Shown here: positions 21,270-31,699 of the stretch, piece after piece
Layout of the letters: each line of letters begins with the position of its first letter
Position numbering within the stretch: position 1 is the first letter of the stretch
Assembly: GCA_015478945.1 (NCBI GenBank)
Contig: JABUQX010002777.1
Coordinates: 1-34,858, forward strand
DNA from: Trachelipus rathkii
Lineage: Eukaryota; Arthropoda; Malacostraca; Isopoda; Trachelipodidae
Reading direction: 5' to 3'
Length of the DNA stretch: 34,858 nt
The notes under the pieces: generated by a model
Database searches by the model: none
Seen by the model: the letters and a program-made list of their open reading frames with translations, nothing else
What the model was told of the DNA's origin: nothing
Position numbers and translations under genes: made by a program

Positions 21270-21850
21270 ATTAACTATGAAAAAAATTCTGAATAAGAGG
21301 TTTCATAGTACTTCTATCCTCAACTGTAGAATTCTTTTCTCTAGGAACAACCATCACACTTCGGTCTTTTTAGGCCTCCTACTTAAAAAGCTACCACTAT
21401 TGATGGAAATTTAAGTTTGAATTTCAAATCAATTGTATTAGAAAGGCATATCAGAGTTCTATATAGTGCAGTATTGTCAACGTTTATAAGGACAGATATT
21501 AGAATTGGAACTTCGTTATAGAACTCCTTAAGGCGGTAATTTGCTGATAACTTGGTTTTCACGAAGATGACTCACCGGCGGAGAGAACTACAGATTGTCT
21601 TGAAGCAAGCTTCGAAAAAGTGGATATGCCAGTAAAGAAAGTGTAGGATCATTGAGACGCCTAATTTTGAAATTATTGATCGGACTGGATCTCCTCCTGA
21701 ATATGAATCATGGAGGATCTGTTATTAAGATTTTAAAGCAGATTTTGTTACGTGCTATGTAGGCAATCCATGACTTAAGAAATAAGGAGATAGATTGTGG
21801 ATGGCTATTATATGAGTTGCTCAATTCATTTCCTAGGTTCGCCTCCTAGG
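21270..21850. other. Continuation of decayed region, no clear frame
   Basis: More balanced base composition than the flanks, but no frame stays open. Probably more of the same eroded element. Confidence 0.4.
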
Positions 21851-22572
21851 CTCAGAAGAAAATACCTCAGTGAAAAAGGACAAAGTACTACCTGGTGGGA
21901 GACAAGAGAGAGCTCAAAAGAAAATTGGAACTCTAAGACCTTCCTACGTGGAGATGGATAGAGAATCAAGCCCTCCTCATTTTTGGAAGGCCATTCTAGA
22001 ACAAATTTCTTCCGAAACTCAAAGGAAGTCATAAGAGAGACCAGGGAATCATCTAAAGAAAGTAACACAACACAAGACAACACACAACAACACAAACAGA
22101 ATGTTCACATGGAGCCCCAACCGAAGGCTTCAAAACAATTTTTGAACTACTACGGGAACAAAACCTAGCTCTGACGGAAACAATACTGCTCAAAATGCCA
22201 GGCCACCCAACCGATGAAGAATACGGGGATAAGCATAATTATGTAGATTTTGTAAAGGACCGCATTAATCCTTCGGAGATCTTGCTTGGTACCGACACCA
22301 CGAACTTGAGACAACTAGATGGTTAAGGCCCGAATAGGTATAGGGGTGAAAGGTATCTCATGGCTCAGAACCCCAACACCACCTCCGATTTGCAAAAACC
22401 AAAAACGGCCTTGTTTTAAGGTCAGGCTAAACAAGATCATCAATGTCAGTGTTTGGGTTTTCTCAAAAATTGGAAACCAGAGCCAGAGCAGGGCAAAGCG
22501 GTTTTTCCAATCGACAGAGACAACAACCTCGCGTCTCCTCCTCATGTGCAGACTTTCGAACTGTTGATCTAA
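21851..22572 (+). pseudogene. Decayed coding fragment, unidentified family
   Basis: Protein-like segments appear in successive + frames. One reads PSYVEMDRESSPPHFWKAIL from about 21934. Another is a single frame from 22123 to 22572 (150 codons) interrupted only by TAA at 22324 and 22417. It contains LREQNLALTETILLKMPGHP and, after the stops, KNWKPEPEQGKAVFPIDRDN. Long conserved frame with few stops indicates relatively young decay. No motif I know (no DDE, RT, zinc knuckle or protease signature). Its position between the 17.0-kb and 25.2-kb direct repeats suggests a retroelement internal region, but this is inference. Confidence 0.45.
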
Positions 22573-22789
22573 TACACTCCTCTAGCCAAATAGCAGGAGT
22601 TGACTTTACCAGTTAGCAGCACTTATCTGTTATTTTTAAAGGAACTAAGATATACTTGTTGTTAAGAGCGCTGTATGAGTGCAAGCCTAGCACGCAGTCT
22701 TGAGATCTCGATGCTGCATGGGTGAGAGCATGGTGCAATGTGTTCCTCCCACTATACTCTAAACATTCGTCATCATAGCTAATGTAATC

Positions 22790-23467
22790 GGGAAGGCATC
22801 AATCAAAAAATGGACCCCCGCCATTGTTGCGGTGATGTCTGACTTAAAAATTAAGGACGGAAGATGGCATCATTCCCATCTCTGCTATCGTTTTTGATCA
22901 CCTTCCCACGGACATTCAAATCCCTGAATTGGTCAAGACAACAAGTGATGCTAGCGTAACATCATTGTCAAAATTTAGCATCAACCCTCTTATCCCACTG
23001 GAAATTACCGTGACAGATATAGATTCTTTCTTGGCCGGTACCGCCTACTTCCCTCGATTTTTTGAAGTCCATATGAGACTATATCCGTCGGAAATTTGCA
23101 ACCGATGGTTTACCAACGTTTGGAAAATTAATTCTGGGGGGAAATTACTCTTTTGTTTTCCAGCAATTTCTGTAGTACACAGGTTTTGTCGGCTTCGTTT
23201 TCAAACGTATACGGGCCGGAAGTTGCGTCTCCAATGACAGGAGTTATAGACCCGAAAAAATCAATCCAACGTCCCTTCAACAAGGGTAGGCACCACCCCT
23301 CCTCCACAATAAGCGAAGAAGAAGATGCGGATGCGGAAACGATTGCTATCACCGTCCGAAGACTTAGCGATGCGTATAGAAGAAGGGTGGTGAGATACAT
23401 AGCAGTTTTACTTCTAGTGCCACCCAAAGAAGAGAGAGAGAGGAGCTCTTGCATTCTCTACAACTGA
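22790..23467 (+). pseudogene. Decayed coding fragment, two overlapping frames, unidentified
   Basis: The first frame, from about 22884 past the ATG at 22929 to 23235, reads FSINPLIPLEITVTDIDSFL and then EVHMRLYPSEICNRWFTNVW. From 23153 a second frame reads NVYGPEVASPMTGVIDPKKS. An acidic patch (SEEEDADAE) and a basic helix (VRRLSDAYRRRVVRY) follow, ending at TGA about 23467. The two segments probably belonged to one protein broken by a frameshift near 23150. I do not recognise the family, and an endogenised virus or a retroelement are both possible. Confidence 0.4.
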
Positions 23468-25168
23468 GGAGTTCTAGACCGTAAACTTAAGTGGTCATCA
23501 ATTTCTACACATGACAGTCCTATCCAACAATGAAAACGAAATGTGCAATCGAAAGCGGTAGAATATACAATCTTTTAGATCATTCCGAGGAGAAAAACAT
23601 CAAGCTTCTTAGGGAGAGGTACTGAGCTTATTGGCAGAGGAGTCCTCCTCACACCCCTCCACACCCACTTGTGGGGTTATAAATTTAAACTCTTCCTATT
23701 CCAGAAGAGCTTTTTAGAGTCGGACACTACTTACCGGGACCCGGTTAATTAAATTAAAGTATCGGTACACGCTTTCGCTTATTTTCCAAGTTCCAGTGCG
23801 CATGGAGTAAGGACTATTTACTTAATCTTAAGCAATCTTGGAATGTTTCTGGCCATCCTAAGATTGCTACGTGATTAGTCTGGGAGCAAGCTGATGGTCC
23901 CTCGTTCTTGTATCCTGACGTAAGAACGAAAGACCCCTTCACACTTCTCCTGATGGTTACGTCCGATCAGTTTCATAAAATACAAAAGAATGGGGAGATT
24001 AGTCGAGCTTATTAGTTTAAACTATAAAATGTATGACAAATGTATGACAAACTTTTCTCCTTCCATATTCCCTTGTATCATGAGGTCTTATTATAAGAAG
24101 CCCTGGTCGGTTATAGAGTCTCCGGATATTTGAATGACAGACAGCATGGGGCAAGCAACCGTTGCGAAATTTATCGTATAGATCGTTAATAAGGCGATAA
24201 ATCATTTTTTTTTTTTTGTTCCTTCTGATTTTTTTATTCAAACGTTCTCCAATTAGACATTACGTACACTGCGCAGTGAAAATTAATGAAGAGTATTAAA
24301 CGTCTTTTATTACTTGGCTGTGCGCGATAACACAACTGCTAGAACTTTTATCTGGCTGTCCTTCGTACTTCGGGGGAGTGGATGACATTTGCGTTACATG
24401 TACCAAACCGTTAATACTCTGAAGCTCGCTGTATGCCTGCAAACCTTTCGAAGCTTTTAGGGCAATTGTAGGGCGTTCATTTTTTTTATCATAATCTCCT
24501 TTTCCAAAGAACTGAATTATCCTGAAACCCCTCTCTTGTTAGTCACGTTTCCCTAGACGATTTTGGTATGGGCGTATGGCGCGATTATTATGATTACGTG
24601 CGTAATTTAATACAATTATCGGTATCAATTCCCTGGTATTCTTTAAACTAGGTTGATAACCCACCTTTTATTATATTTTACACCTTGAATATGAAGGACA
24701 TAAGGAGACAATATCTGATATTTTCCACTACTCCCATCATCCCCTCTACTTGTTCGGGGATCGAAGGTATTTTCACCGTTATCCCAGAGACAACGTCTCC
24801 CTTCGAAGGGACTAGGGATTTATTGTTATAGGTTTGAGCTTAACTAACAAATATGTTATTCTTGGAAAAGGTTCTATCTATCAATAACAATTCAAAAGGG
24901 CTAGATTAGCACCGGATGGCAAACGGAAGTATCAAGTATCTTATAGTGCTATTCATTCATTTGAGAATTTAGAGCGGTCCACAAAGCGCGACTGAACGTT
25001 TAATGGGTTGAGGTATACAGGGTTGTATCTTAAGTAAAACCATTTTTTTTTTGTCATCCATATCTCCCGAAAGAATGTTGTATTCATATTTTCTCTTTAT
25101 TTGCAAATACTATAAACATTAGTCTTCCAATAAACCTGTTTTTTTCCCTTCTCTCGGTGGGATTTAAT
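23468..25168. other. Unique sequence, no gene recognised
   Basis: More even base composition than the microsatellite regions. No long frames and no recognisable element ends. A 74-codon frame on the - strand at 24017-24241 has no known motif and includes a poly-Lys stretch from a T-run. Confidence 0.45.
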
Positions 25169-25594
25169 GTCGACATTTTTCAAATATTCGACCATTGTTT
25201 TTTTTATTGATTATTTAATTTTATATAATTTGTACTTATTATATTTTCATCGACAACATAAATAGTTTCGAGATGCCTCTCGTATGTTTCAGAATGACAA
25301 GTAGTTAAAAAGTAAAGGAATTCCCTTTTCACAAATAAAGAGATGGTACTTTTTTAATCACGGAATTTGTTTTAAAATGCCCAGTTCTCTCACGTCCGAG
25401 ATTGAGGTCATCGCCCTTATTCGCCAAAGATTGCAACATCTTTAGCAACGAATGCCCAATGGCACACCCTCTTATGTCTCCTCTGTTTTTCAGTCGCATG
25501 TTATGTCTTCATAATACGGATCGCATTTCGCTGCTTACACGGTGTATTCTTGTTTTAGTGCTGTGTTTGTGATTTGCCTTTGTCTCTTCAATCT
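25169..25594 (+). repeat. Dispersed repeat copy B (possible LTR)
   Basis: Partner of 17004-17464 in the same orientation. Similarity is interrupted by small indels. Strongest at TCTCCTCTGTTTTTCAGTCG and CTTTGTCTCTTCAATCT. Confidence 0.7.
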
Positions 25595-26200
25595 GCTAAT
25601 TTGAAGCAGAGTCTAAAGTACATTTTTCAATCTTTTATGAATTTGGTGCCTTTATGTGTATCTTCTAATTGCATGTTGTAAAATAAGGTGATCTATAATT
25701 GTGCTTGCTTGTAATTTCGAACTCCGTAAGTACGTCTTTGATTGGGTATGAGTCATAGAGTGAGCTGAAACTCAGCGTAATGCCTTCATCTTCGTTGCGT
25801 TTATAACACACGGCGAATCAATTTACTTGTGAATTAGCTGAATATGATCATAACCTTCTGCACCATTTAGGATAATAAAAAAAATAAAAAAAATTGAAGT
25901 GCATATAAGTGGTTTTCTTATGATTTAAAATTCATATCAGTCTTTCGAAATTAATCTTAATAGGAAATAAAATCAAAAAAAATAAAATTAACTGCGCTAA
26001 TATATTCTGCTCTTGACGGAAATGTTCAGTTGTGAAAAAAAATTGGTACTTTGTTTCAAAATTTTAAGCACACATCTTGCTTTAAAGATTGGTTTTACAT
26101 CATACAGTAGTATACAATAAGTATTAAGAACAACAGATGAGTTTAGTGATAGATCTAAAATCTAAATAATAGCAGAAGAGCTTGATAAAGAATTCGTTCT
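25595..26200. other. AT-rich unique sequence, no gene seen
   Basis: No coding frame or repeat recognised on either strand. Confidence 0.5.
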
Positions 26201-26914
26201 GAGCATCAGTATGGATACAACATCATGTTACCAATACAAGACATTTTCTTTGACGGACGTAAGGACAAAATTATGTTGCAAAAAGAAATAGACGGTGTGA
26301 AGCAAATAACTGTAAGAAAAAACTATAGTTCTACTTCTAGAACTAGAATGCAAGAAATTGTGCATTTCACTTCTTTATAGAGTTCTACTTTTGCAATTGC
26401 ATCAAGTACATTAAATTTTCTAGTTAATATGAACATTAACATTGTAGCTATCGGTTGTGACTGTTTCGTGGTGGAGACGAGAAAACAAGATGGAATGATT
26501 CCTTTCACTGAAATGAACCTACAAAGCTTGGAATCATATGTCTATTTCACTGTAATGAATTAATTATAGTTGCAGTACCTCATTAGTGACGTATATGGCA
26601 AAACAACTGGACCAGTAGGATTTATTGAACCACTTAGGAGTAATCTGAGTGAATTCAAATGTAGAATTTGCTGTCTTTCCATCTCCAAAGATCGATACAG
26701 ATAATAATAAGGTGAACTCTGATCAAAAATATTAGATAGACATCTAAAGAGCAGTAAAGTAGTAGTAGCTTCTCTTCAGCTCATGCAACTCGGCACCGGG
26801 TAAGTTAGTGAATTTCAGGTAGGTTGCTTACTAAAGCAAATATATTTCGACGATTCTATATTTCAGCCAACATATGGTTCAGCATCTTTAACGAATTTGT
26901 GTGATTCATCATGA
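26201..26914 (+). pseudogene. Unidentified protein pseudogene, single frame with many stops
   Basis: One reading frame stays in register for 238 codons, from 26201 to TGA at 26912-26914, although it carries stops at 26378, 26561, 26567, 26702-26710, 26720 and 26801. Between stops it is strongly protein-like: IMLPIQDIFFDGRKDKIMLQ, then STLNFLVNMNINIVAIGCDC, then DVYGKTTGPVGFIEPLRSNL followed by a CRIC pair, then KSSKVVVASLQLMQL. Register kept across so many stops means decay mainly by point mutation from a real ORF. The CxxC after a GFIE-type segment might be a metal-binding site. Family unknown; a transposase-like or viral protein are both conceivable. Confidence 0.5.
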
Positions 26915-27044
26915 CATTTTACTTACTTTACGTATGGTTAAAAAAAATAAAAACTTGTTTCACCAAGGGTACAATGCAATTCTCGAAATGATACGTCTTT
27001 TTTAGACCATATTTCAAAGAGAACTAAGACAATCGCCAAAAAAT

Positions 27045-27329
27045 GTCCTCAATAGTAATTGTCTTTTTCCTCACTCCGAAAATATTTTGATCTCAATTAT
27101 ACATGAAGATTTTCAGGCACATGAGAAGATTGGGATGGAGAAGAATATTAAAATTACTACTTAAACAACCAACATCGGGAACATTCAAGTCTATGTTAAG
27201 TCTGAGCTGATGTACAGTCAACACTATCATAGAATAAATGACTTGCAAATTATTGAAGAGTCCGAACCCACTATTATAAAGACCATACATAATGCCAGAA
27301 TTATGAAACTTGATGAAACGGGAGACTAG
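27045..27329 (+). pseudogene. Probable continuation of the 26.2-kb pseudogene
   Basis: Shifted by one base relative to the 26201 frame. It is open for 94 codons apart from one TAA, ending at TAG 27327-27329. It includes ISIIHEDFQAHEKIGMEKNI and HRINDLQIIEESEPTIIKTI. Polar, helical composition. Likely the same former protein after an indel between 26914 and 27045, but not proven. Confidence 0.35.
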
Positions 27330-27689
27330 TCTGATTTACAGATTCTACCATTTCCTTGATATTCACCAGTGCCGAAACTCTATGTATATACTGTCAATAT
27401 TAGCAAAATCTATCTCATTGTATCTACTGCGAAAAATATATCTTGCACATATTCATTCACAATTAATTTGTTTTATTTCTAGAGTATGAAACAACATGTA
27501 AATCAAGATATATAGAATTCGGAATTTTCAGCTGATTTTGATCATATAAACACCAAACTGTAGCTTTATTTGCCCTCTAAGACGTCGTCTCAGAGTGTTG
27601 TTCTGTGTCTATAGTCATTCTTTCAAAATTTCCAATTTTCCAAAACCCATGTTTTTGACATTTTTACTATCAACTTGCAGAATTTTTTT

Positions 27690-27984
27690 TCGAAATGACT
27701 TCAAACATGAAACATTATTGAACATTATTATATTTTAAAAAAGATGTTACATTATGATTACTAAACATAAAATCTAAATGCAGAGAGTCAGGGAAATATA
27801 CAACATTATTTTTATTCTTATACACAGTTATCCAGTGTCCATTGTTCTAAACATTCCGAGTAGAAGTGTTGAAGATAAGTCCAGAGTCGGTTTCCAATTT
27901 CACTGAGCCGAGTTCATTACAGGCGAATACACCTAAAAAAAATTTTTCGCTTCGAAATGCATTTAATATTTCTTCTTCATTCAT
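27690..27984 (-). pseudogene. Maverick/Polinton-type adenain-like cysteine protease, broken
   Basis: Read on the - strand from ATG at 27984-27982, the frame begins MNEEEILNAFRSEKFFLGVF, followed by ACNELGS. After one in-frame TAG at 27849-27847 it continues NNGHWITVYKNKNNVVYFPD. This is the layout of the adenovirus-type maturation protease (PRO) of Mavericks/Polintons and adintoviruses. It shows an N-terminal GVFxxDxLP-like segment, the catalytic His in GHW (27835-27837) and the Asp in a (Y/F)xDS motif (27787-27789). The expected distal Cys cannot be found because the frame decays below about 27725. In life it would cleave capsid precursors. It lies directly downstream of the capsid-like fragment at 27985-28650, in the same direction. 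Not functional as read. Confidence 0.65.
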
Positions 27985-28650
27985 CCTTAATAATTCAAGA
28001 TTATACTTCGTACTCTATCAATCTCGATGATTTGAGGATGTTCCAAATACACCAGAACTGAGATTGGGGATGTCAAACTTTGCTCAAATTTGAGACAGCC
28101 CTAATGTTCCTTTTCTTAGGATATTGAGATGATAAGCATTACAAGCTGAAAGATCAGCTGTGAGAGTAGTAAATGCATATAAAATTACTCGCTTTTCATC
28201 ATAAGGCTTGAGATTCAAAACCCTGTACATTATCGCTCAGAAGAAACGAGTATTGGTAAGTTACTGAACAGTTGAGAATTGAACCTTCGATATATCATCT
28301 CATAATCACGACCGCTATGGTTGACCATTCACATTTGACAAGCTTTGATACATACATCTATCTCCGTATGGGTTAATTTAAAGCTAGACTTTCCATGTTC
28401 CAGACTAAGCTCGTGTTCTACAACCCTATTATTACTTTCTGAGTAAGCTACCATTGACGATGTTAGGTATATTAATACTCGATTATCCCTGGGTAAAGTT
28501 AAAAATTTAGTCTCGATTCTCTTGATTGGATATTTTTGCTGTATAGGTCAAAGAGATTTCTCGATTTCCATATGTTAAGAGAGATATTTCTTTACGTAAC
28601 TAACCGCATAAGCCATCATAATTTGAAATAGGGTTTTGGAGCCGTAGTTG
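27985..28650 (-). pseudogene. Polinton capsid-region (PY / F54H12.2-like) protein fragment
   Basis: On the - strand from ATG at 28230-28228 the frame reads PYDEKRVILYAFTTLTADLS, then a short polar link, then ILRKGTLGLS and a stop, continuing AKFDIPN. The order F-x-LTxDLS ... LxxxGTLxLxxxF matches the conserved C-terminal strand region of the Polinton protein often annotated F54H12.2-like. Upstream, in other frames, are protein-like pieces such as ISLTYTAKISNQ (about 28520-28560) and VEHELSLEHGKSSFKL (about 28370-28420). They presumably come from the same gene after indels. Several stops and shifts, so a pseudogene. Would have acted in virion or element capsid assembly. Assignment is by remembered family pattern only. 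Confidence 0.45.
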
Positions 28651-29039
28651 TGGCTCCGAAACTGTTATGGATATTATCAATATTTTAAAGATTTGTTTCA
28701 ATTTTTTTTTATTTAATTGGTGAGGAAAATGAAGTCTGTAGTTTGGAAAGGTTATTTAAGTTAATAGTGTTTACACAAATATAATATAATCGACCGCCTC
28801 CTTAGCCTCCATGACTCACAATGACAATAACATTAAAAAACTTATTAATTTAAACTGAAAGGGATATAAAAACCGAATATCTATATAAAATTTGTTATTT
28901 AATAATACAAAACCACTAAAAATTAACATTTTTATGTTTATGGCTATATTTTTAATCCTCACTCAAATGATTTAAAAACCAATTTCTAAAATGATAACAT
29001 AGTCATATGCATTATTTTAAATTACAAACAATACAACTT

Positions 29040-29630
29040 TATAAAAAGTACAATAAATAATTAGGAGCTAATCCATTTTGAAATGTTGGATGTTTTTTTC
29101 TGAATCTACCTGGACCTGAACGTGATATGTTCCTATTTAATGTTTTTAATTTGTTCCGAGCAAAAGAAGGACCGGAGGCACTTCGCCATCTGGTCTAGGG
29201 GACTTGGAATATTAGCCAAATCCTTCAATCTTTGTTTATTCTAGATTAAACTTCGCGGAAAATTAATAGTCTGAAGTTCACGTTTGATCCAGTTCCAGCC
29301 TGTTTTACAGGATCCTTTTTCCAATCAAGCGAAAGATCAGATATTAGATCAACAATATTCGAACTGTCAACTTTTTCTCCGTCAATAATGAATTGACCGA
29401 TATCCTTCAATGAAATCTGGTATTTTAAAATATTATAATAAAGCTAAACCAGTTTTTTACCTCTCATTGGTAAGCTTTCCTCTATTACATGTTTAAATTA
29501 TCTTTTCTTTTCACTTCAATCTTAGTATCTGATGCTAAGAGGATTGACTTGACTTGGAATAACTAGATGGAAAGCTTTGTAGATCTACTAAATTTTGTAT
29601 TAGCGTTTCGATATGATTATTCTTTTTCAT
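29040..29630 (-). pseudogene. Polinton-like small protein (PX-like) fragment
   Basis: The best frame runs on the - strand from about 29435 to TAA at 29248-29246. It reads LKDIGQFIIDGEKVDSSNIV, followed by DLISDLSLDWKKDPVKQAG. A (F/I)IxDGExVxxSNIxDLxxD segment followed by a short basic linker is familiar from proteins encoded between capsid and ATPase genes in metazoan Polintons. Upstream, at ATG 29630-29628, is MKKNNHIETLIQNLVDLQSF. Downstream, to about 29040, a basic tail contains LNRNISRSGPGRFRKKH. These pieces lie in different frames and are joined here only as one locus. Function unknown, presumably structural. Confidence 0.4.
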
Positions 29631-29789
29631 GAAGTTATCTCCAACCGACCGTTCATAATGTCGGTTTCATTTCCTTCTCGTAATATGTTTACTGCTCAAC
29701 TTTCGGAAAGTCATATAACTCAAAGGCTGCTGTTGGAACAACTGAGGATAAGTGTAATACACAGGTTATTTTGTGAGCAGTAAAAGAGG

Positions 29790-29965
29790 AGTTGTTGTTG
29801 TTGTTTTGTTTTGTTGTTGTTGTTAGTTGTTGTTGTTGTTGTTGTTGTGTTGTTGTTGTTGTTGTTGTTGTTGTGCTGGATTGTTTTTTTGTTGTTGTTG
29901 TTGTGTTGTTGTTGTTGTTGTTGGTTGTTGTTGTTGTTGCTGTTGGTGTTGTTGTTGTTGCTTGA
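29790..29965. repeat. (GTT)n/(TTG)n microsatellite
   Basis: Imperfect GTT repeat of about 175 bp with T and GT interruptions. Frames on both strands (poly-Leu/Val; poly-Thr/Gln/Asn) are translated repeat and rejected. It lies within the Polinton-like block, so it expanded after that element decayed. Confidence 0.95.
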
Positions 29966-30783
29966 TGTTTGTGTGTGTTGTATGAGGTTAGAGCTCTTGA
30001 ATTATATTTCATCTATCTCGTAATTGCGTTGTAAAGTTTATAAAACCAGCTTCACCTTTTTCATTATTGAGCAGCCACTTGGCTATCAAAGGGCTACGAC
30101 TGAAAGAGTAAAGGATTAGACTCAGCCTTTTTGTTTAATAGCTTCTTTTTATTTGTAAGTTTTCTTAACGTTAACCAGGCAAGTTTTTTAATTGCTGTTA
30201 TCGTATAGAGGACGCAGGACTTTACTTTCTGAGGTCTGCTTTAAGAGACATTTCCTTTTAAAGATTTAGGCATACTTTTCTAATACAATTGAACAAATTT
30301 TCATCTTTTCAGATCAGCTTACGTTTTTTCAGAAGGTTTCAGGTTTTAAATTTTCTCATAAGAGGGAAATAATTTGCTACTAGAGTACTCATTGTTCAGG
30401 TATGTATGTATACCATCTCAGGTTCGTTAGGTAATATATTTGTACAGAAGCAGCACTCTATGCGTTGCATTTCTAGGGTGAAGCTTGCAGAGATAAATAA
30501 ACGTGAGGTATAGGTGTAAGCTTCTTATATATTGTAGGAACTCTTTACGGATTGATAGGGAACATGATTTGTAGTGGCTTACAACTGTGACCTGGGCATC
30601 ATGCCTCTTCTTTGCGCCGGAACAAGATTAAATACTGGTGGGGAGGGTTGTTTGATTTACTGACTTCAATACTTATTTCAGATGAAAGCGATATTCTGTG
30701 TTATAAGAAAATACAGCTGACGCGATTTATAATGGATTGAGGAGTAAACTGTAAGAAAAGTTCTGCATACTATCTCATTCAAG
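29966..30783. other. Unique sequence, no gene recognised
   Basis: Contains GGGGAGGGTTGTTTGATTTA near 30639, a diverged third copy of part of the tandem unit at 31189-31450. Otherwise nothing. Confidence 0.5.
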
Positions 30784-31060
30784 TTATGTATGATCAAATC
30801 GGCAAGGCATTATAATTTTAAGGATTCTAAGTAGACATTGAAGAGATTTTATATGTATTAAAACCTTATAAAATTGAATTAATCTTATGTAATCATTAAA
30901 AACTATTCTTGTTAAACAACATGATAAGCCACCAATATGGATTTTAACAAGTTTTTGTTCGAAAATCTCAATCTCTTTTAAAACATTTAATAACAGAAAG
31001 GTTTTCCCACATCCTGTAGGACAGACACAAGACACGTAGCAGGAGCACGGAACATAAATT
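30784..31060 (-). pseudogene. P-loop ATPase fragment, candidate Polinton packaging ATPase
   Basis: On the - strand the frame, open from about 31060 down to TAA just below 30784, carries VCPTGCGKTFLLLNVLKEI, with the P-loop coded at about 30998-31020. This is a Walker A loop of the PTGxGKT type, though its leading Gly is replaced by Cys. Packaging ATPases of Polintons, adintoviruses and related dsDNA viruses (A32/FtsK-HerA class) start with a hydrophobic strand and such a loop, followed by a basic helix. A KIHIGGL segment about 20 residues later fits the usual spacing before the next conserved block. The rest is not recognisable. There is no convincing ATG (the first in-frame candidate is GTG). 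Direction and order agree with the protease and capsid fragments at 27.7-29.6 kb. Confidence 0.4.
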
Positions 31061-31188
31061 TACCAACATTTATCCTAAGTTAACATCCGAACAGTAATGA
31101 ATAAGAAAAGGTCAGCACTTATGTTATAAATGCTTTAAAATAAAAAACGTTTTCTTTTCCCGATTATTTTTACCAAAGAAAGAGAGAC

Positions 31189-31460
31189 TTGAATCAATAG
31201 ATCAATAGATCAATAGATCCCGGATGGAGAGGATGGTGCTGGGGAGGGTGGTTTAATTTACTGATTTACTGATTTAGGGTTTGTAAAACAAATATTTTAG
31301 TAAAAAAATATATTTTTAAACAAGTAAAATAAAAGGTTTTATACAAAATATGACTTGAATCAATAGATCAATAGATCAATAGATCATGGATAGGCAGGAG
31401 GGGCTGTAAGAGGGCAGTTTGATTTACTGATTTACTGATTTAGATTATGTAAAAACGAAA
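31189..31460 (+). repeat. Tandem duplication with 163-bp period and AATAGATC micro-repeats
   Basis: GACTTGAATCAATAGATC starts at 31189 and again at 31352. Each copy has the AATAGATC word three times, a purine-rich GGAGAGGATGGTGCTGGGGA-like part (diverged in copy 2) and TTTACTGATTTACTGATTTA. Copies are about 105 bp with unique sequence between. A diverged part of the unit occurs near 30639. Confidence 0.8.
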
Positions 31461-31513
31461 TTTTTTTAAGTTATAAACAAAAAAGTTCACTCACAAAACT
31501 AAAAAATAGAACA

Positions 31514-31570
31514 CGTTTGCGCGTTTGGGGCCTGCTGACAGAACCCTTCTCGGAGGGGGCCTCAAACATC
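31514..31570. other. Short imperfect hairpin
   Basis: GTTTGGGGCC near 31523 pairs with GGCCTCAAAC near 31557 (one mismatch or G-T pair), enclosing GAACCCTTCTC. No known RNA matches it. Confidence 0.35.
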
Positions 31571-31699
31571 CATATTCGAACTCTACGATCTTATAAACAA
31601 TATGTTTGAGCACCATAATGTGTAATGATATTATACCAAATATATATAACTCAAACAACAGATAACAAGGAGCCAACGACACGGTGCGCTTTTCCAACT

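Noticed and set aside
29689..30023. Poly-Thr/Gln/Asn and poly-Leu/Val frames on opposite strands
   Set aside because: They translate the (GTT)n microsatellite.
30060..30125. tRNA-like stretch near GGCTATCAAAGGGCTACGAC
   Set aside because: No cloverleaf with correct stems, anticodon loop or T-loop could be drawn.
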